Source: Mageeibacillus sp. UBA5747 (GTDB lineage Bacteria > Bacillota > Clostridia > Saccharofermentanales > UBA5734). Taken from it: a stretch of DNA of 7,251 nt. A model generated the notes under the pieces. The model made no database searches, had not been told where the DNA came from, and saw nothing but the letters and a program-made list of their open reading frames with translations. Where the stretch lies: contig DIFN01000034.1 of assembly GCA_002419145.1 (NCBI GenBank), forward strand, positions 9,660-16,910. The letters run 5' to 3'. The position numbers and the translations under genes were made by a program. Below, in pieces: positions 5,575 through 7,251 of the stretch (the stretch's first letter is position 1; each line of letters begins with the position of its first letter).

Positions 5575-7251
5575 TTAGACTTTGAACAGCAAATCAGAGT
5601 AGGTCGGCAGCGGCCAGTAATCAGCGTCGACCAAGGTTTCCAGAACATCAGCATCGATGCGCAGCTCATTCATAGCGGTGAAGACCAGATCGCGATAGGC
5701 TTCAGCCTGGGTTTTGGAATCCCCGTGCAAGTTGGCCGCTTTTTCCAGTGCTTTTTCCAGATTGGCAATATTGGCATTGAAAGATTTCATCGCTTTGTTG
5801 ACTTTGCCAAACAGTTCTTTTTCTACAGAGACATCGCCACCGACGGCTTCAATGCTGGCAATGGACGAGGCCAGGTCTGCTTTGAAGTTGATGATCGCCG
5901 GCAGGAGCTGGCGCTTGGAGATTTCCACTGCAGTCAGACCTTCGATGTTGATGGTCTTGATATAGATTTCATACTGGATCTCAGCCCTGGATTCCATCTC
6001 GACCCAGGAAAGGACGCCATGCTTGGCCATCATGGTCTTGTTTTTCTCGGCATTGATCGCAGCGATCGCGTCAACTGTGGTGCGGATATTAGGAAGACCG
6101 CGGCGGGCTGCTTCTTTGACCCATTCTTCTGAGTAGCCATTGCCATTGAAGATGATGCGCTTGTGGTTTTTGATGACATCCAGAATGATTGCATTGGCTT
6201 CTGCTTCGATATTCTCGGCCTTTTCCAGTCGATCCGCTACCAGACTGAAAATTTCCGCCACCGCTGTATTGAGGGTGAAATTGCACTGAGCGACGGACTG
6301 TGAGGAGCCGACCATGCGGAATTCGAATTTGTTGCCGGTAAAGGCAAAGGGCGAGGTCCGGTTGCGATCGGTGGTGTCCTTGAAGAGGGAAGGCAAGGAG
6401 GAGGTGCCGAGTTCGAGCAGTCCACCGGATTTGCTGGAGGTTGCACCACCGCTCTTTTCGATCTGGTCGAGGATGTCGGTCAACTGGTCACCGAGGAAAA
6501 TCGAGACGATCGCAGGCGGAGCTTCGTTGGCGCCGAGGCGGTGGTCGTTGCCCGGGCTGGCGGCAGAGGCCCGCAGCAGATCGGAATAGACATCGACAGC
6601 ACGGATGACGGTCGTCAAGACCAACAGAAACTGCAGGTTTTCATGCGGTGTCTTGCCTGGTTCCAGCAGGTTCTGGCCATCGTCCGTGCCCATGGACCAG
6701 TTGTTGTGTTTGCCTGAACCATTGACGCCGGCAAATGGCTTTTCGTGCAGGAGGCAGACCAGGCCATGACGCAGGGCAACTTTTTTCATCGTTTCCATGG
6801 TCAACTGATTGTGGTCAGTCGCGATGTTGGTGGTGGTAAAGATCGGGGCCAGCTCGTGTTGGGCCGGGGCGACCTCGTTGTGCTTGGTCTTGGCAGAAAC
6901 GCCCAGCTTCCACAGTTCGGAGTCGAGGTCAGACATGTAGGCGGCGATGCGGTCTTTGATCTGGCCGAAGTAATGATCTTCGAGGTCCTGGCCCTTAGGC
7001 GGCTTGGCACCAAACAGGGTTCGGCCGGTCAACATCAGGTCAAGGCGCTGGTCGAACATTTTTTTGTCGATCAGGAAATACTCCTGTTCTGGTCCGACGG
7101 TGGTGGTGACTTTGTTGGTGGTGGTGTTGCCCAGCAGCCTAAGCACCCGCAAGGCCTGGCGATTGAGGGCGTCCATCGAACGCAGCAGAGGGGTTTTCTT
7201 GTCGAGTGCTTCACCGGTGTAGGAGGCGAAGGCTGTCGGAATATACAGGCT
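5575..7251 (-). CDS. glnN: Glutamine synthetase type III, 5' part outside the window
   Basis: This cytoplasmic enzyme makes glutamine from glutamate, ammonia and ATP, the entry point of nitrogen assimilation. The visible part is 558 residues with the natural stop; the frame stays open to the window edge, starting SLYIPTAF and continuing GEALDKKTPLLRSM. The ATG at 7176 is therefore internal. Type III enzymes are about 700 residues, so roughly 140-170 are missing. Motifs: TTVGPEQEYFLID (about 7067-7104), the NGSGKHNNWSMG block (about 6688-6729), and NRTSPFAFTGNKFEFRM (about 6312-6365), which is distinctive of type III rather than the shorter types I and II. A helical C-terminal region follows, as in the family. 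It ends in its own intrinsic terminator, so it is not expected to share a message with the sortase. Its promoter and any nitrogen control sites are outside the window. Confidence 0.96.
   Translation of the reverse strand, partial: SLYIPTAFASYTGEALDKKTPLLRSMDALNRQALRVLRLLGNTTTNKVTTTVGPEQEYFLIDKKMFDQRLDLMLTGRTLFGAKPPKGQDLEDHYFGQIKDRIAAYMSDLDSELWKLGVSAKTKHNEVAPAQHELAPIFTTTNIATDHNQLTMETMKKVALRHGLVCLLHEKPFAGVNGSGKHNNWSMGTDDGQNLLEPGKTPHENLQFLLVLTTVIRAVDVYSDLLRASAASPGNDHRLGANEAPPAIVSIFLGDQLTDILDQIEKSGGATSSKSGGLLELGTSSLPSLFKDTTDRNRTSPFAFTGNKFEFRMVGSSQSVAQCNFTLNTAVAEIFSLVADRLEKAENIEAEANAIILDVIKNHKRIIFNGNGYSEEWVKEAARRGLPNIRTTVDAIAAINAEKNKTMMAKHGVLSWVEMESRAEIQYEIYIKTINIEGLTAVEISKRQLLPAIINFKADLASSIASIEAVGGDVSVEKELFGKVNKAMKSFNANIANLEKALEKAANLHGDSKTQAEAYRDLVFTAMNELRIDADVLETLVDADYWPLPTYSDLLFKV

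Noticed and set aside
7059..7065. Run of seven A residues in the glutamine synthetase coding strand
   Set aside because: Encodes DKKM in a conserved region of a housekeeping enzyme; ordinary lysine codons explain it.

Overview
The window carries five protein genes and nothing that looks like a mobile element, CRISPR array, tRNA or rRNA. It reads as ordinary chromosome of a low-to-mid GC Gram-positive anaerobe, most likely a member of the Clostridia (Bacillota). The reasons are a class B sortase, a type III glutamine synthetase, a clostridial-style exported L,D-transpeptidase, a GcnA-like family 20 hexosaminidase, and purine-rich Shine-Dalgarno sites (AAGGAG, AAAAGAGG). The taxonomic call is inference from gene content, not from a marker gene.

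Layout. On the + strand, 121-1119 is a complete PdxA-family dehydrogenase with a strong ribosome binding site. The 120 bases before it hold no gene that can be assigned. All other genes lie on the - strand and read right to left. A 3'-complete, 5'-truncated glutamine synthetase III (5575 to the window edge) ends in a clear intrinsic terminator at 5484-5510. Next comes a class B sortase (4592-5386), whose leader holds a perfect 14-bp hairpin. It is followed by a GH20 beta-N-acetylhexosaminidase (2437-4455) and, only 22 bases on, a secreted YkuD-type L,D-transpeptidase with two SH3-like domains (1212-2414). The transpeptidase converges on the pdxA-like gene with a 92-base gap.

How the genes may work together. 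Sortase, hexosaminidase and L,D-transpeptidase form a co-oriented cell-envelope group. The sortase would anchor surface proteins to peptidoglycan and the transpeptidase would make 3-3 cross-links or attach proteins. The hexosaminidase has no signal peptide, so it would release GlcNAc-type sugars from imported glycan fragments in the cytoplasm. The hexosaminidase-transpeptidase pair is very likely one transcript. Whether the sortase is transcribed with them is open, because a 136-base gap with weak hairpins lies between. Glutamine synthetase is transcriptionally separated by its terminator. The pdxA-like gene has no visible vitamin B6 neighbours and may be a sugar-acid phosphate dehydrogenase (PdxA2 type).

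No clearly new biological system was found. The points most worth checking are the self-palindromic hairpin before the sortase, the altered SHKC active-site loop of the transpeptidase, the hexosaminidase start that lacks a ribosome site but sits seven bases after a -10-like box, and the substrate of the PdxA-like enzyme.
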